A stretch of 64,000 bases of DNA from Leuconostoc inhae KCTC 3774 (GCA_000166735.2 AEMJ01000164.1:18337-82336), one strand, 5' to 3'. Counted from the stretch's first letter, positions 39,204 through 48,297 are shown. Numbers and translations: made by a program. Notes: generated from the letters alone by a model not told the origin.

Positions 39204-39473
39204 TTATTGCTCATACACTGCAAAAAAATGATCCATCAGTTGATCAAAATCATTTTCCAATGTCATCTCATCCAACAATTTAATCACTGCTTTATATGGC
39301 CCATAATCCATTTCGATACCTAATCCGTGCAGGTCGTTAGTATAGTTAACTAACAACACCCGCAATTGTTTTCGTTTAATATTTAATAATTCTTGGCGAA
39401 TTTCTGGCTGTTCACTAGCCGAGTCCTTTAACATCACTTGGCCTAAAACATAAAATATTTCTTCATTTTTCAT
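39204..39473 (-). CDS. small acidic protein of the element, unknown function
   Basis: 89 residues, hydrophilic and predicted helical (MLKDSASEQPEIRQEL; LDEMTLENDFDQLMDHFF). GAGG lies about 10 bases before the ATG. No family recognised. Lies between the candidate oriT and the ArdC-like gene. Confidence 0.65.
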   Translation of the reverse strand: MKNEEIFYVLGQVMLKDSASEQPEIRQELLNIKRKQLRVLLVNYTNDLHGLGIEMDYGPYKAVIKLLDEMTLENDFDQLMDHFFAVYEQ

Positions 39474-39540
39474 GACTAGTCATCCTCTTTTTTATGCAAT
39501 CTATTCTTAAATCCCTGCAACCTTTTTTCCAAACTATGCG

Positions 39541-40851
39541 TTACAGGCTGGTCACTTTTGGGTGAGCTTTCTCCTGGCTTTTTGATGGCATGTTGTTTGA
39601 TAAGTCAGTTTTTATAGTCGCTACACGCGCATCAAATTTATTATTTGGTTGTGCCAATTGGTAAATTTTTTCAAGTTTAACATCAATCTCTGAGATCAAT
39701 TGTTGCGCTTCTTTTGTAATTGTTGCCAAACTATCTTCAAACACTTCAATCTGTTGTCCACCATTTGTCCAACTCGCTAAGTAACCAAATGAAAAATCTG
39801 ATGAATCAATGCCTAAATGATTTGTCACAATATACGCTACTGCTTCGGCTTCAAATTCTTGTTTCGCGTAACTTTGACTACCAAAACGTGCTTGAGAATC
39901 ATGATGCAACCGCGCATGAATTGTTTCATGAATTAATGTCTTAATGGTTTGTTGTTGTCCCATGCCAGGCCGAATTAAAATCAACTCTCGTGCTGGTATA
40001 AAACACCCATTAGCATCATCAGACAGCTCATCTACTCTAGCAAAAATGACTTCGCTTGATGTTAATTCAGATAGTGACTTGAACAAGTCCTTAAACTGTT
40101 GTGGCTGGCTAAGATTATCTGTTAACTCATAGATTGGCTTAGGTAAGTCTCTGCCCGTCGTCTGTGATACATCAAATACTGGTGTGAGATGAAATTTTGT
40201 AAACGTAATCGCCTGACCTGTTTCATCTTTAAGCGGCTTTCCTTGGTCATCTTTTTTAGTCAATTTCATTGGTGCATACACATAAATTGCTTTTGCACCT
40301 TTTGAGACTTTCCGGCCTAAATCTTGCCACTTTTTGAAACTAGCGACATGTCTTGCTTCATGATTTTGAGCCAAAATCAACGTATTATTTTTACTAGAAT
40401 ATTTGTGAAAACGTGCCACGAAATTTAAATACTGTTTAAAATCATCGCTCTTTAAATATTTTTTGATGCCTGTTTTGAGATGATCTGCTAAAGCTGAATA
40501 ATCTTTATTTTTAATGGTTGCTTGAATTTCTTTTTGCTTAGCAACTTGCTCGTAATAAACCCTTGTTTCGGGATAACGTTCTTGAATAGTTGCCATAATA
40601 GCAGCAATCGCTTTTGCGGGCATTGTGCCTTCATTCCCATTCCAGACGTATACAGGTTCCTCCTTTGTAGCCGCATCTCCCGTCCATCGGCGAATGCTAA
40701 TGTGGCCTCTATCATCAGGTGATTCATCAACGACTAAAGAATTATTATCAAACAACGTCAACGTGTCATAACCATCTGACTGAACAAATTTTGTGACTTC
40801 GTTCAATAATTCATCATGATTAGTGTCTGTTTTATGCTCAAACTCATTCAA
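39541..40851 (-). CDS. ArdC-like ssDNA-binding protein with zinc-metallopeptidase domain
   Basis: 436 residues. The middle carries the ArdC N-terminal ssDNA-binding domain (YLNFVARFHKYSSKNNTLIL, then VASFKKWQDLGRKVSKGAKAI). The C-terminal half has a peptidase-like motif HETIHARLHHD with a downstream Glu in FEAEAVAYIV. Related proteins on conjugative plasmids protect incoming single strands (anti-restriction) or process proteins after entry. The start is TTG, overlapping the region behind the upstream gene, with a weak RBS. The role is inferred from the family. Confidence 0.82.
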   Translation of the reverse strand: MNEFEHKTDTNHDELLNEVTKFVQSDGYDTLTLFDNNSLVVDESPDDRGHISIRRWTGDAATKEEPVYVWNGNEGTMPAKAIAAIMATIQERYPETRVYYEQVAKQKEIQATIKNKDYSALADHLKTGIKKYLKSDDFKQYLNFVARFHKYSSKNNTLILAQNHEARHVASFKKWQDLGRKVSKGAKAIYVYAPMKLTKKDDQGKPLKDETGQAITFTKFHLTPVFDVSQTTGRDLPKPIYELTDNLSQPQQFKDLFKSLSELTSSEVIFARVDELSDDANGCFIPARELILIRPGMGQQQTIKTLIHETIHARLHHDSQARFGSQSYAKQEFEAEAVAYIVTNHLGIDSSDFSFGYLASWTNGGQQIEVFEDSLATITKEAQQLISEIDVKLEKIYQLAQPNNKFDARVATIKTDLSNNMPSKSQEKAHPKVTSL

Positions 40852-40856
40852 TTGTT

Positions 40857-41402
40857 CTAAATCTTTTTTAAACTTTCATCCATGTGTTTTGACTCTCTTT
40901 CTTTAATTTTGTAGGGAACAACCTGACCTTCTAATCCAAAAATATCTACCCTTTGTCCCAGTAATCGCTCAATACCATCAGGGTAAAAAGGCACCGTACT
41001 CATCACAATATTGGGATGATGACTTGATAATTGCAGAATTCGTTTTGTATAATCAATAAATTGTTGTTCCAAAACTCCTAAATTTTCTTCAATAAATTGA
41101 TATTGCTGAGCTGGCATTGTATTTCTAATATCTAACAACGCCATTTCTTCGGAAATAAAAACAGATTTTTGTAGATTTAATCCCGGTCTCTGTAAGTGCG
41201 GATTGTGATTTTCAAATGGGGTCTCAAATATGCCATCTTTAGGTGCTTTAAGTGATAGTTTGCCTTCCAAAGGAATAAACCAATTTGTATTTTCATCAAA
41301 AATACCGACGTATAGTCGATTATTTTTCTCATCAAACTGATTTGAACCTGTACGTACTTTTTCCTCCGCCAAAAACTGAGGATTTAAATATTTGACTTTC
41401 AT
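40857..41402 (-). CDS. possible ToxN/AbiQ-like endoribonuclease toxin
   Basis: 181 residues. The order RLYVGIFDENTNWFIPLEGK, then LQKSVFISEEMALLDIRNT, then QYQFIEENLGVLEQQFIDY resembles the ToxN/AbiQ fold of type III toxin-antitoxin systems (VGI..Y.APL.SPK; QL.FI..N...I). No identical signature can be claimed. It has a strong RBS (GGAGAAAGTAG). Upstream at 41428-41490 is a structured leader, but not the tandem repeats usual for ToxI antitoxin RNA. It could equally be an unrelated plasmid protein. Confidence 0.5.
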   Translation of the reverse strand: MKVKYLNPQFLAEEKVRTGSNQFDEKNNRLYVGIFDENTNWFIPLEGKLSLKAPKDGIFETPFENHNPHLQRPGLNLQKSVFISEEMALLDIRNTMPAQQYQFIEENLGVLEQQFIDYTKRILQLSSHHPNIVMSTVPFYPDGIERLLGQRVDIFGLEGQVVPYKIKERESKHMDESLKKI

Positions 41403-41427
41403 CTACTTTCTCCATATAATTTAGTTA

Positions 41428-41490
41428 GAATCCAAGTTGGTACAAGCAGCAGATGCTTAGAAGTCTGTCTTAGATTAGGCCATTGGATTC
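41428..41490 (-). ncRNA. structured leader before the ToxN-like gene
   Basis: Perfect 8-bp outer stem GAATCCAA (41428-41435) with TTGGATTC (41483-41490) enclosing shorter stems (AAG-ACAGA-CTT and AAGCA-TCTGC-TGCTT on the minus strand). It lies between the terminator at 41516-41550 and the gene start. It looks like a compact multi-stem RNA; it could be a cis-regulator or an RNA antitoxin. Confidence 0.45.
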
Positions 41491-41515
41491 CTTTTTATTG
41501 CCTTTAATATAAATA

Positions 41516-41550
41516 AAAGCACCCAAACATTATTTTTGGGTGCTTTTTTG
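41516..41550. terminator. hairpin terminator
   Basis: Stem GCACCCAAA / TTTGGGTGC with a 7-base loop and T runs on both strands, after the minus-strand gene at 41571. Confidence 0.85.
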
Positions 41551-41570
41551 CTAGGTAATGTTTAATTTTA

Positions 41571-41828
41571 TTAAAGACTAAGCCCTCTACCTCGCGTGTC
41601 TTCAGGAGTTGATGATGATTTTCCAACCATTGATTTCAACTGTTGATTTTCTTCTTTCAATCTCGTCAATTGTAATGATAGTCTCTTATTGTCATCACAA
41701 GCCGCAACATATTTATCCTGCCATAACTGTACTTCTTGTTGCTTTAACGTTCTATCATTTTGCGCTTTTATAATAAATTGCTGAAGGATGTCGACCGATT
41801 GTCTAGCACTTTGCTCTGTGCTGCTCAT
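41571..41828 (-). CDS. small coiled-coil protein, unknown function
   Basis: 85 residues, nearly all predicted coiled coil (EVQLWQDKYVAACDDNKRLS..LTRLKEENQQLKSM). Begins 12 bp after the preceding membrane-anchored coiled-coil gene, so the two probably act together. No family recognised. Confidence 0.6.
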   Translation of the reverse strand: MSSTEQSARQSVDILQQFIIKAQNDRTLKQQEVQLWQDKYVAACDDNKRLSLQLTRLKEENQQLKSMVGKSSSTPEDTRGRGLSL

Positions 41829-41840
41829 CTGATTGAGATG

Positions 41841-42113
41841 TTACCGATCTTCCGCCATCCGCTCCTTAATATTTTCCACAACAGCACTAATGTTTTGAAC
41901 TCGTAATGCCTGATCACTACTAATACTGTGTTGTAACTCTAATATTCTGACGTGATCCTGTGCTAAATCCCTCATGCCCACTTTAATAGTCCCAAGGTCT
42001 TTATCAATACTCTTATTGTTCCGAGTCATTGTAACAAATATACTGACACTGGTTGCTAAACTGCCAATAATTGCGACTAATTGTACCCAACTCATAAGAC
42101 TATATTCTCCCAT
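41841..42113 (-). CDS. small membrane-anchored coiled-coil protein, unknown function
   Basis: 90 residues: one N-terminal helix (WVQLVAIIGSLATSVSIFVT) then a charged helical tail. AGGAGG lies 9 bases before the ATG. It is preceded by the element-wide AAAAGTAG operator array at 42155-42190. No known family. Confidence 0.6.
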   Translation of the reverse strand: MGEYSLMSWVQLVAIIGSLATSVSIFVTMTRNNKSIDKDLGTIKVGMRDLAQDHVRILELQHSISSDQALRVQNISAVVENIKERMAEDR

Positions 42114-42154
42114 ATTTTAATACCTCCTATTCTACCTTGACTTCGATTAATTTT

Positions 42155-42190
42155 AAAAGTAGAAATTTCTACTTTTCTACTTCACTACTT
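42155..42190 (-). promoter_or_regulatory. element operator array, copy A
   Basis: A 22-bp perfect palindrome (42155-42176; arms AAAAGTAGAAA / TTTCTACTTTT) continues as 8-bp-phased units CTACTTTT, CTACTTCA, CTACTT (plus strand). It lies upstream of the gene starting at 42113. Same pattern as copies B, C and D. Confidence 0.7.
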
Positions 42191-42201
42191 TGGATGCTGC
42201 A

Positions 42202-42636
42202 TTATTTTCTTGTTATCTCTCTAAGATTATCACTGTTACGCTTTTCTCCGAAATACGCTTTATAGAGTAACGGCCGTTTCTTTTTTTGATTTGCCAAAAA
42301 ATCATCAAAATTTGCCTGACCTCTATACCTTTCAAACATGAACTCTGCATTATACATCAAAAAATCATCACATTTAGCCACTTCACTCTGAGACATTCTA
42401 GAATGAAGAATAGCCAGATCTTTATCTAACTGCTCTAACGTTCTCACAAAGTAGTTTGTATTTTTTAAACAACGTGATCCTCGAAATGCTTGTACATAGT
42501 TAATCCTAAAGCGTGATGACAATCGAATTTCATCAGGTAATTGATCAATATTCAGTTGTCCTTCGATTAATTGTCTGCCAATTATTGTCTGATAAATTGA
42601 TAATAATTTATCTTTACGTGTTTCAATATTATTCAT
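42202..42636 (-). CDS. element protein of unknown function, paralogue 1
   Basis: 144 residues, soluble and helical, closely similar to the gene at 43166-43579 (shared blocks: LIEGQ.NID.LP..IR.SSRF..NYV, GSR, FVRTL..DKD, DDFLMYN, KKRPLLY.AYFG). AGGAGG before the ATG. No known family. The two copies flank a GNAT-like gene. Confidence 0.65.
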   Translation of the reverse strand: MNNIETRKDKLLSIYQTIIGRQLIEGQLNIDQLPDEIRLSSRFRINYVQAFRGSRCLKNTNYFVRTLEQLDKDLAILHSRMSQSEVAKCDDFLMYNAEFMFERYRGQANFDDFLANQKKKRPLLYKAYFGEKRNSDNLREITRK

Positions 42637-42726
42637 TTCTTCCTCCTATGAAAACAGCTAATCCTAGCTTTTGATTTTCAGCCATTCATTCTGTGCTATC
42701 TGCGACATTGCAAGTGTCTTGAATCA

Positions 42727-42756
42727 AAAAACAACCTCAAAAAAGAAGTTGTTTTT
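42727..42756 (-). terminator. weak hairpin terminator
   Basis: AAAAACAAC / GTTGTTTTT stem with a 12-base loop, after the acetyltransferase gene. Confidence 0.5.
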
Positions 42757-42792
42757 GTCATGATTAAATGGTTATTAGTGCCTTTCATGCGC

Positions 42793-43248
42793 TCAGATAT
42801 GGCTGTGCCCCTTATTTGTATAAAGTTGCTTCTCTATTTTTCTGTCTTTAAAACAAAACCCAAATTTCTCGTAGATATGATTCCGACGTGCAAAATTAGT
42901 ATCATCTTGTTCATCAATTTCAGCTAGGTAGCCAGACAACCTTATCTGTTCACACTTTAAGCTATACAAATAGTCCAACAGTATTCTCATCAAGACTGTG
43001 CCATAACCTTGATTGACTCGTTTAACTATAAAATCATGAATTTCTAATTCTATCAATATTTCTGTTCTATTTACAACCTCTATCTCCAGATTCCCCATCT
43101 TATTCGACATCGTACTAGAAGTATTGCCGTTAAAAATTTCAACATAAATCATTCCCATAATCTCTTCAACAGTTATCACCACTGGTTCGCCCGAAGTAAG
43201 CGTTGTATAATAGTGGTCGTTTCCTTTGCTGTTTTGCCAAATAGTCAT
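42793..43248 (-). CDS. GNAT-like N-acetyltransferase
   Basis: About 151 residues. The segment VKRVNQGYGTVLMRILLDYL fits the acetyl-CoA-binding motif (Q/RxxGxG/A) and YEKFGF fits the C-terminal GNAT motif. The start is probably MTIWQNS (43248), inside the upstream gene, with a weak GGA site; the overlap is 83 bp. The substrate is unknown; lying between two paralogous genes suggests a cassette. Confidence 0.65.
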   Translation of the reverse strand: MTIWQNSKGNDHYYTTLTSGEPVVITVEEIMGMIYVEIFNGNTSSTMSNKMGNLEIEVVNRTEILIELEIHDFIVKRVNQGYGTVLMRILLDYLYSLKCEQIRLSGYLAEIDEQDDTNFARRNHIYEKFGFCFKDRKIEKQLYTNKGHSHI

Positions 43249-43579
43249 CGTAATCCGCCATTTCTCTGTATATTTCAAACATTTGTCTTACATTATACAT
43301 CAAAAAATCATCATATTTATTGGCTTCTTCTAACGACACATCTGTCCTAATTTGCTCGATATCCTTGTCCATCCTAATAAGTGTGCGGACAAATAACTTT
43401 GCACTTGAAGGATCACGCGATCCTCTAACAGCACGGACATAATTCACATAAAACCGAGATGATATTCTAATCGCTTCCGGTAACTCATCTATATTAATCT
43501 GGCCTTCAATTAACAATCTATCAATGATTTTTTGATAACTAGTCAATAAGTCATCATCATTGATTCTAATGCAACTCAT
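43166..43579 (-). CDS. element protein of unknown function, paralogue 2
   Basis: 137 residues with AGGAGG before the ATG; about half identical to the 42202-42636 product by eye (see that entry for shared blocks). It is preceded by operator copy B. Its 3' end overlaps the start of the acetyltransferase gene. Confidence 0.65.
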   Translation of the reverse strand: MSCIRINDDDLLTSYQKIIDRLLIEGQINIDELPEAIRISSRFYVNYVRAVRGSRDPSSAKLFVRTLIRMDKDIEQIRTDVSLEEANKYDDFLMYNVRQMFEIYREMADYDDYLAKQQRKRPLLYNAYFGRTSGDNC

Positions 43580-43602
43580 TATTTTCCTCCTAAGTGTGAT
43601 TT

Positions 43603-43632
43603 AAAAAGTAGAAAACACTACTTTTCTACTTT
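43603..43632 (-). promoter_or_regulatory. element operator array, copy B
   Basis: AAAAGTAG (43603-43610), six bases, CTACTTTT (43617-43624), then an immediately repeated CTACTTTT (43625-43632). Lies 24 bp upstream of the ATG at 43579. Confidence 0.7.
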
Positions 43633-44747
43633 TTCATTTGCTGGTCTTCATTCGTTTCTTGTTGAATCGCTTCAATCAAGTCACGCGTCACAGGCTCATC
43701 AATATTTTGTAGTCGTAACCCTAATTCAATTGATACCCAGTCATCACTGTTTAATAATTTTCGAGTCTGTTCAATTTCTTTACCAACAAATTGCTCACGA
43801 TCAACTGTAAATTGCTGTGCCACATCATTCTCACGATTATATATTTTTAACTCAGTGAGACTGCCACGATAATAAGCCCCAATAGCGTGTTCCAAATAAT
43901 CATTAATATGTGATAAATCAGTTTCTCGTGTCAGAGAAGCTGATTTTTCATACACATAATACAATTGCCATTGCTCACTTGGATGATAACCAACTACCTC
44001 ATGTGTTATTAACTCTAAGCTGGCTATCCCTAAGATGTCATTGATTGCGGAAATGTTATCAGATGACAACCCACCTTCACGCAAACTGTTTCCAAATGAC
44101 TGATCCTGCCATTGTTCTCCCAATAAACGATTAAGTCCGGTTATCATGCCATCACGCTGTTCACGTGGATGTTCTGCTAGCAGTGTTACCAATCGACTAC
44201 CTTCTGACTCAGGATAACGATAATCACTTAACAAGTAATCATCAAAATATGGTTCTGCCTGCCAGTCACTATTTTCTAATACGGCTAATGACTCATTAAA
44301 TGGATTATAAGCGATTGGTTCACGACCATTTGATACGACTTCTGTTGTTAATTGTTCAATTGATTTCATTAGATTTGTTCTCTGTTCTTTAAATTGTTGC
44401 TGCCCACTTGCTTGTAGGCGTTCAAAATGTGCGCGTGAAATTTCGATTGGCTGTGCCATGATTTCTGCTTCCGTACGTTCATAAGAAAAGAAATAATGCG
44501 CGACTGTTTTAAACTCTGAATAGCTCATCAATCGTACTGCTTCTGATACGAATAACGTATCAAATTCTGGTCGTTCCTCTCTGACTAAAAACAATAACTG
44601 ATCAATAATGTCTGTTTGCAGCACCTTCTCTAAAATGTCAGGCGCTGCTTTTAATATCGCTTCTCGTGCGCCCTGAAAATACCCCACATTGAGGGCACCT
44701 TCATCTACAATTCGCTTTTTTAATGCTTTAATTTCTTTTTGATTCAT
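43626..44747 (-). CDS. large acidic element protein, unknown function
   Basis: About 373 residues, soluble, acidic and helix-rich with no signal peptide. Start at MNQKEIKALKK (44747) with GGAGA 8 bases upstream; an earlier ATG at 44762 falls inside operator copy C. I recognise no domain. It stands between the TOPRIM gene and the paralogue cassette, in a position where conjugative plasmids often carry accessory DNA-processing proteins. Confidence 0.65.
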   Translation of the reverse strand: MNQKEIKALKKRIVDEGALNVGYFQGAREAILKAAPDILEKVLQTDIIDQLLFLVREERPEFDTLFVSEAVRLMSYSEFKTVAHYFFSYERTEAEIMAQPIEISRAHFERLQASGQQQFKEQRTNLMKSIEQLTTEVVSNGREPIAYNPFNESLAVLENSDWQAEPYFDDYLLSDYRYPESEGSRLVTLLAEHPREQRDGMITGLNRLLGEQWQDQSFGNSLREGGLSSDNISAINDILGIASLELITHEVVGYHPSEQWQLYYVYEKSASLTRETDLSHINDYLEHAIGAYYRGSLTELKIYNRENDVAQQFTVDREQFVGKEIEQTRKLLNSDDWVSIELGLRLQNIDEPVTRDLIEAIQQETNEDQQMKK

Positions 44748-44762
44748 GTTCAACTTCTCCAT

Positions 44763-44800
44763 GTAGAAACGTCCACTTTTCTACTTCTCTACTTTTCTAC
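44763..44800 (-). promoter_or_regulatory. element operator array, copy C
   Basis: GTAGAAA (44763-44769) faces TTTCTAC-type units; four 8-bp steps read CCACTTTT, CTACTTCT, CTACTTTT, CTAC (44773-44800, plus strand). It abuts the gene starting at 44747 and overlaps the stop of the TOPRIM gene. Confidence 0.65.
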
Positions 44801-45920
44801 CGCTGCAGGTGTTTATCTGTTATAACTTCAGTCGTGCCTTGAGTTTTCTGCCTCGCAGAGGTTAAACGTGATTGAAATCTATCACTTTGCGGTACCTTGA
44901 TATGTCGCAGCATATCATTCCAATCTGTTTTATTTTGCCCAGGAATTTGTTTTGGTAGATGTGAGATAACTGAAATTGACTCAAAATCTAAACTGTCTTT
45001 AAAGGCTTTTCCCGCTTCATCGTTATCAACGGCAAGGACGATTTTTTAGTCTTTCCGCCAAATTTTCACGTTGATCAATCATTCCTAATGCTTTGACCTT
45101 AAGTTCCTCCTTAACCTCTGAATTTAATTCATTAGCAACCAATTTTGAAATAACCCCGACCTTCAAGCCATTCATCGCAACTAATATAACATCAGTTAAT
45201 TTGTGATGAAATAATTCATAATAACTCATCAAATCAATCGGTGCTTCAAAAGCTACTACAGTTAACGGTTTGTCCTTTGTTGCGGTTACCATGGTTGGTG
45301 GCTTACCAATTTTGACCATCATACCGGTGAGTCCGTCACCCTGATTACGTTTTAAATGTTCACGCTTGCCATATGTCTGGTTACGCCACACGCCTTGCGC
45401 TGAAAAGCCCTTAATGACTTGATTATTGTCGATAGATTTAAAAACAACGACGGGCTCGCCTTTTTGATGTTCATAATCAGTTGTATAGCTTGCTTCGGCA
45501 AGCACCCCTTTTTCATGAAAAAAGCAACGGTATCATCTGATAACCCGCGCTCTTCTTTTAAATATTTAGTTGCCAAGATTATTGTGTGGTGCTCTTTTAA
45601 ATGGTATTCAAATTGTTGTCGTTTTTCCGGTACAGCTTCAAAAGCCTTGACATCAGACTGCGCTAGGTAACTCAAAGCCGTTTTATAATCACATGCTTTA
45701 ATGGTCTGCACTAACTTAACCACCCCGCCACCAAATTGTTGTGAGTTCCAATAAAAATATTCTTATTGGGATCAATCACCAAACTGTCATGTAAATCCCA
45801 GGTATAAGTTCGGCCGTTTTTGACTAAATTCATATCCAACTCCTGGGCAACATCGACAATATTCTTACTTCTCGCTTTCTCAAAAGCAGCTTGCCGTTCC
45901 TGATGTGTTTTATAATTCAT
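44797..45920 (-). pseudogene. TOPRIM/DUF3991-type DNA-processing protein, three frameshifts as sequenced
   Basis: Joined frames give about 375 residues: an N-terminal primase-like region (KARSKNIVDVAQELDMNLV, ending in GGGVVKLVQTI), VAFFHEKGVLAEA, and a TOPRIM fold with the Glu in VVAFEAPIDLMSYYEL and the DxD in VLAVDNDEAGKAF. Breaks occur at 45733-45735, the A6 run 45518-45523 and the T6 run 45042-45047. Related proteins (LtrC-like) occur on lactococcal conjugative elements. The last part (WNDMLRHIKV) ends at 44797. Confidence 0.75.
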
Positions 45921-45974
45921 ATCTCGCTCCTTTCAAAAAAGCATTCTCGTTCAGATCATGCTTTTTCTGACCGA

Positions 45975-47780
45975 TTAATCTACTGCCTCTAACATGCCAT
46001 GATCAATAATGTTTTCTGGATCAATGTGATACAATAGTTCTTCTGTCTCATCCTTAAATCGCTTATAGCGATACCAATTATTGTCCCTTGGACTATTCGC
46101 TAATAATTCGGCCTTTGGATGCTCTGAAACGGTATATTTCCTATCTTTAAAAACATACTCACGCGAAATAAATAGCAGCGCATCATCACCACGTAAACGT
46201 CCTACTTCATCAGGAGTCATCAGATCACGTCCCTGACTTTGCCTATTCTCACTGCCCCCATTGCGACTATTTTGTACCGTATGATTTCTGATTTGAATCG
46301 TTTGCTTGCCGGCTCGTTTTGACAGATACTCAACGGTTTCTTTTTCGTCACCACCCAAAAATAACAAGGTATCTGCCAAGTTAACCATGGATGCCCAACC
46401 ATTTTTATACATCGTTTTCAATTGGTCTAAGGCTTGCAAAATAATGACGACCGACATCTCACGACTTCTAAAGGTTGCCAAGGCTTTATCTACGTTTGGA
46501 ATACGGCCAATATTAGCAAATTCATCCAAAATAAATCGGACATGTAATAATTCCCCATGCTTTGGTTCAATTTCACCTGCTAACACTTTATCTGCCTTAT
46601 ACCGCAATGTTTCCATAATGGTTGACACAAAAATTGCTGCCAAAAAATTATAACTACTACTCGTTTCTGGAATTGCAATAAACACGGCACTCTTGTCATC
46701 ATTCCAGGTATCAATCGCCATCGTATCACGCCTGATTAAGTCGACGACTTGTTCGTGATCAAAGACTGAATATCGCGCTGTTGCAATCGCCAAAACACTC
46801 GTACGCGTTTCAGAACGAAAGTTATTGTTAAAACTCTGCCATTGCTTATTAGCATAGTTATTGGGTTTTGCTTCGTTTAACTCCTCAAACCAATTTTCCA
46901 CTGGACTTGGCACTTTGGGGTCTTTTCTTTCCGTATAGCGCAACATATCGGCGACCATTGAAATATTAGGCGTATAGTCATTAATTTGGCCATCAAACCA
47001 CAAATAGGCAATAAAGGCACGAATCAAAGTCCCCTCGGCTTGAATCCAGAAATCATCACCGCCTTTACTATCTGTTTTCTTCGTACCTTCGGTAATCGCT
47101 TCCAAGACACGGTCAACATCTAACTCACTACGCATATAATCAAACACATTGAAACTATCAGAGTTACTTAAGTTAGCTAAATCAAAGACTTTAACATGAT
47201 ACCCATTATCTTCAAGCATTTTTCCCGTCTCACGTACCAATAACCCTTTGGGATCTGTAATCACAAAACTCGCATTCATCTGCATCAGATTTGGTTTAAC
47301 AAAGTTATACGTCTTTCCGGAACCTGGTCCCCCAATCACCATAATGTTTTTATTGCGTTGTTCTGTTCTAGCTAAATTGCGGTTGTGTAGCCCCATCGTG
47401 GCATGCTCAGTTAAAATCATGTTATTTTCTGGGACTTCATCTCGATACTTGGCCATCTCTTTGACCGTCGCAAAACGTGCCGACCCATGTTCCTCGCCAA
47501 GACGATAAACACCCTTATCATTTTTATAAAGATAAGCCGCCATACAAAGCAGAAATACCATAAAACTGCCATATACTGCCCACAAACTAAAGGACAGATA
47601 ATAGCGCAACCAGTTTTGCTTGAGTGTTTCCAGCCCCACTCCTGAGGTGATATAGTTCGTTTTGGCAATGATATCTGCTCCAGGCACCTGCATCAGCCAA
47701 TTCACAATTGGATAACTTGCAATGGCTAAGACAATTCCGATTATCAAATAAGGTCTAAACGTTTTCTTATAAACTTGCAT
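45975..47780 (-). CDS. VirD4/PcfC-type coupling protein (T4CP)
   Basis: 601-residue DNA-pump ATPase that links the relaxosome to the transfer channel. Two N-terminal helices, Walker A GGPGSGKTYN near residue 155, Walker B FILDEFANIGRIPN near residue 403, and the C-terminal arginine-type motif region MTPDEVGRLRGDDAL. It follows the PcfB-like gene by 2 bp, as pcfC follows pcfB in pCF10. Confidence 0.93.
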   Translation of the reverse strand: MQVYKKTFRPYLIIGIVLAIASYPIVNWLMQVPGADIIAKTNYITSGVGLETLKQNWLRYYLSFSLWAVYGSFMVFLLCMAAYLYKNDKGVYRLGEEHGSARFATVKEMAKYRDEVPENNMILTEHATMGLHNRNLARTEQRNKNIMVIGGPGSGKTYNFVKPNLMQMNASFVITDPKGLLVRETGKMLEDNGYHVKVFDLANLSNSDSFNVFDYMRSELDVDRVLEAITEGTKKTDSKGGDDFWIQAEGTLIRAFIAYLWFDGQINDYTPNISMVADMLRYTERKDPKVPSPVENWFEELNEAKPNNYANKQWQSFNNNFRSETRTSVLAIATARYSVFDHEQVVDLIRRDTMAIDTWNDDKSAVFIAIPETSSSYNFLAAIFVSTIMETLRYKADKVLAGEIEPKHGELLHVRFILDEFANIGRIPNVDKALATFRSREMSVVIILQALDQLKTMYKNGWASMVNLADTLLFLGGDEKETVEYLSKRAGKQTIQIRNHTVQNSRNGGSENRQSQGRDLMTPDEVGRLRGDDALLFISREYVFKDRKYTVSEHPKAELLANSPRDNNWYRYKRFKDETEELLYHIDPENIIDHGMLEAVD

Positions 47781-47782
47781 AC

Positions 47783-48277
47783 TTACTTGCTCACACCTTT
47801 CTCTGTCACTGCTCCTGATATGGCTTTCGTAGTGGTTTCTGCCTGCTGTACTTTTTCATCAAACGTCTTTCTGTATTTGTCGCGTTCAATTTGTACTTTA
47901 ACAGCATGAGGGTCATTCACAATTTGGTTCAAAACTTTAGCCATTGCTTTAGCCGCCAATTCTTGATCTTTCACTCTAAAAAATAGAGTTTGTGAACCAT
48001 CTTTATTTTTCCGAAATGAAAATGGCAAGCTTTGTTCATCTAAATAGTTTTTCAGCTTTTCAAGATCAACTTCTTGATGAATTTCTTTTGATGTTAGTGG
48101 ATCGGTACTTTGATTCATCATTTTATAAATGCTCTGCTGTCCACTAAAAGTTTTGGTCTGTTTCTCACCTACTTTTTCACGAATAAAATATTGCAAGGCA
48201 ATCATCATATCAATAAACCGTTTCATGCTCATCGTTCCCATACTGGTCATCTGATGAACTGTTTCTTTTTGTTCCAT
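47783..48277 (-). CDS. PcfB-like (DUF3801) coupling-protein partner
   Basis: About 164 residues, soluble. The segments NYLDEQSLPFSFRKNKDG and FFRVKDQELAAKAMAKVLNQIV are like the DUF3801/PcfB family that brings substrate to the coupling protein. Start at MEQKETV (48277) with GGAAGGA 8 bases upstream. Immediately before the VirD4-type gene. Confidence 0.8.
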   Translation of the reverse strand: MEQKETVHQMTSMGTMSMKRFIDMMIALQYFIREKVGEKQTKTFSGQQSIYKMMNQSTDPLTSKEIHQEVDLEKLKNYLDEQSLPFSFRKNKDGSQTLFFRVKDQELAAKAMAKVLNQIVNDPHAVKVQIERDKYRKTFDEKVQQAETTTKAISGAVTEKGVSK

Positions 48278-48297
48278 TTTTGATTCCTTCCTGTAAA

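Noticed and set aside
41428..41490. tRNA-like multi-stem sequence in the leader of the ToxN-like gene
   Set aside because: No T-loop consensus (TTCRA), anticodon arm not of 5 bp plus 7 nt, no CCA-type end; it is not a tRNA gene.
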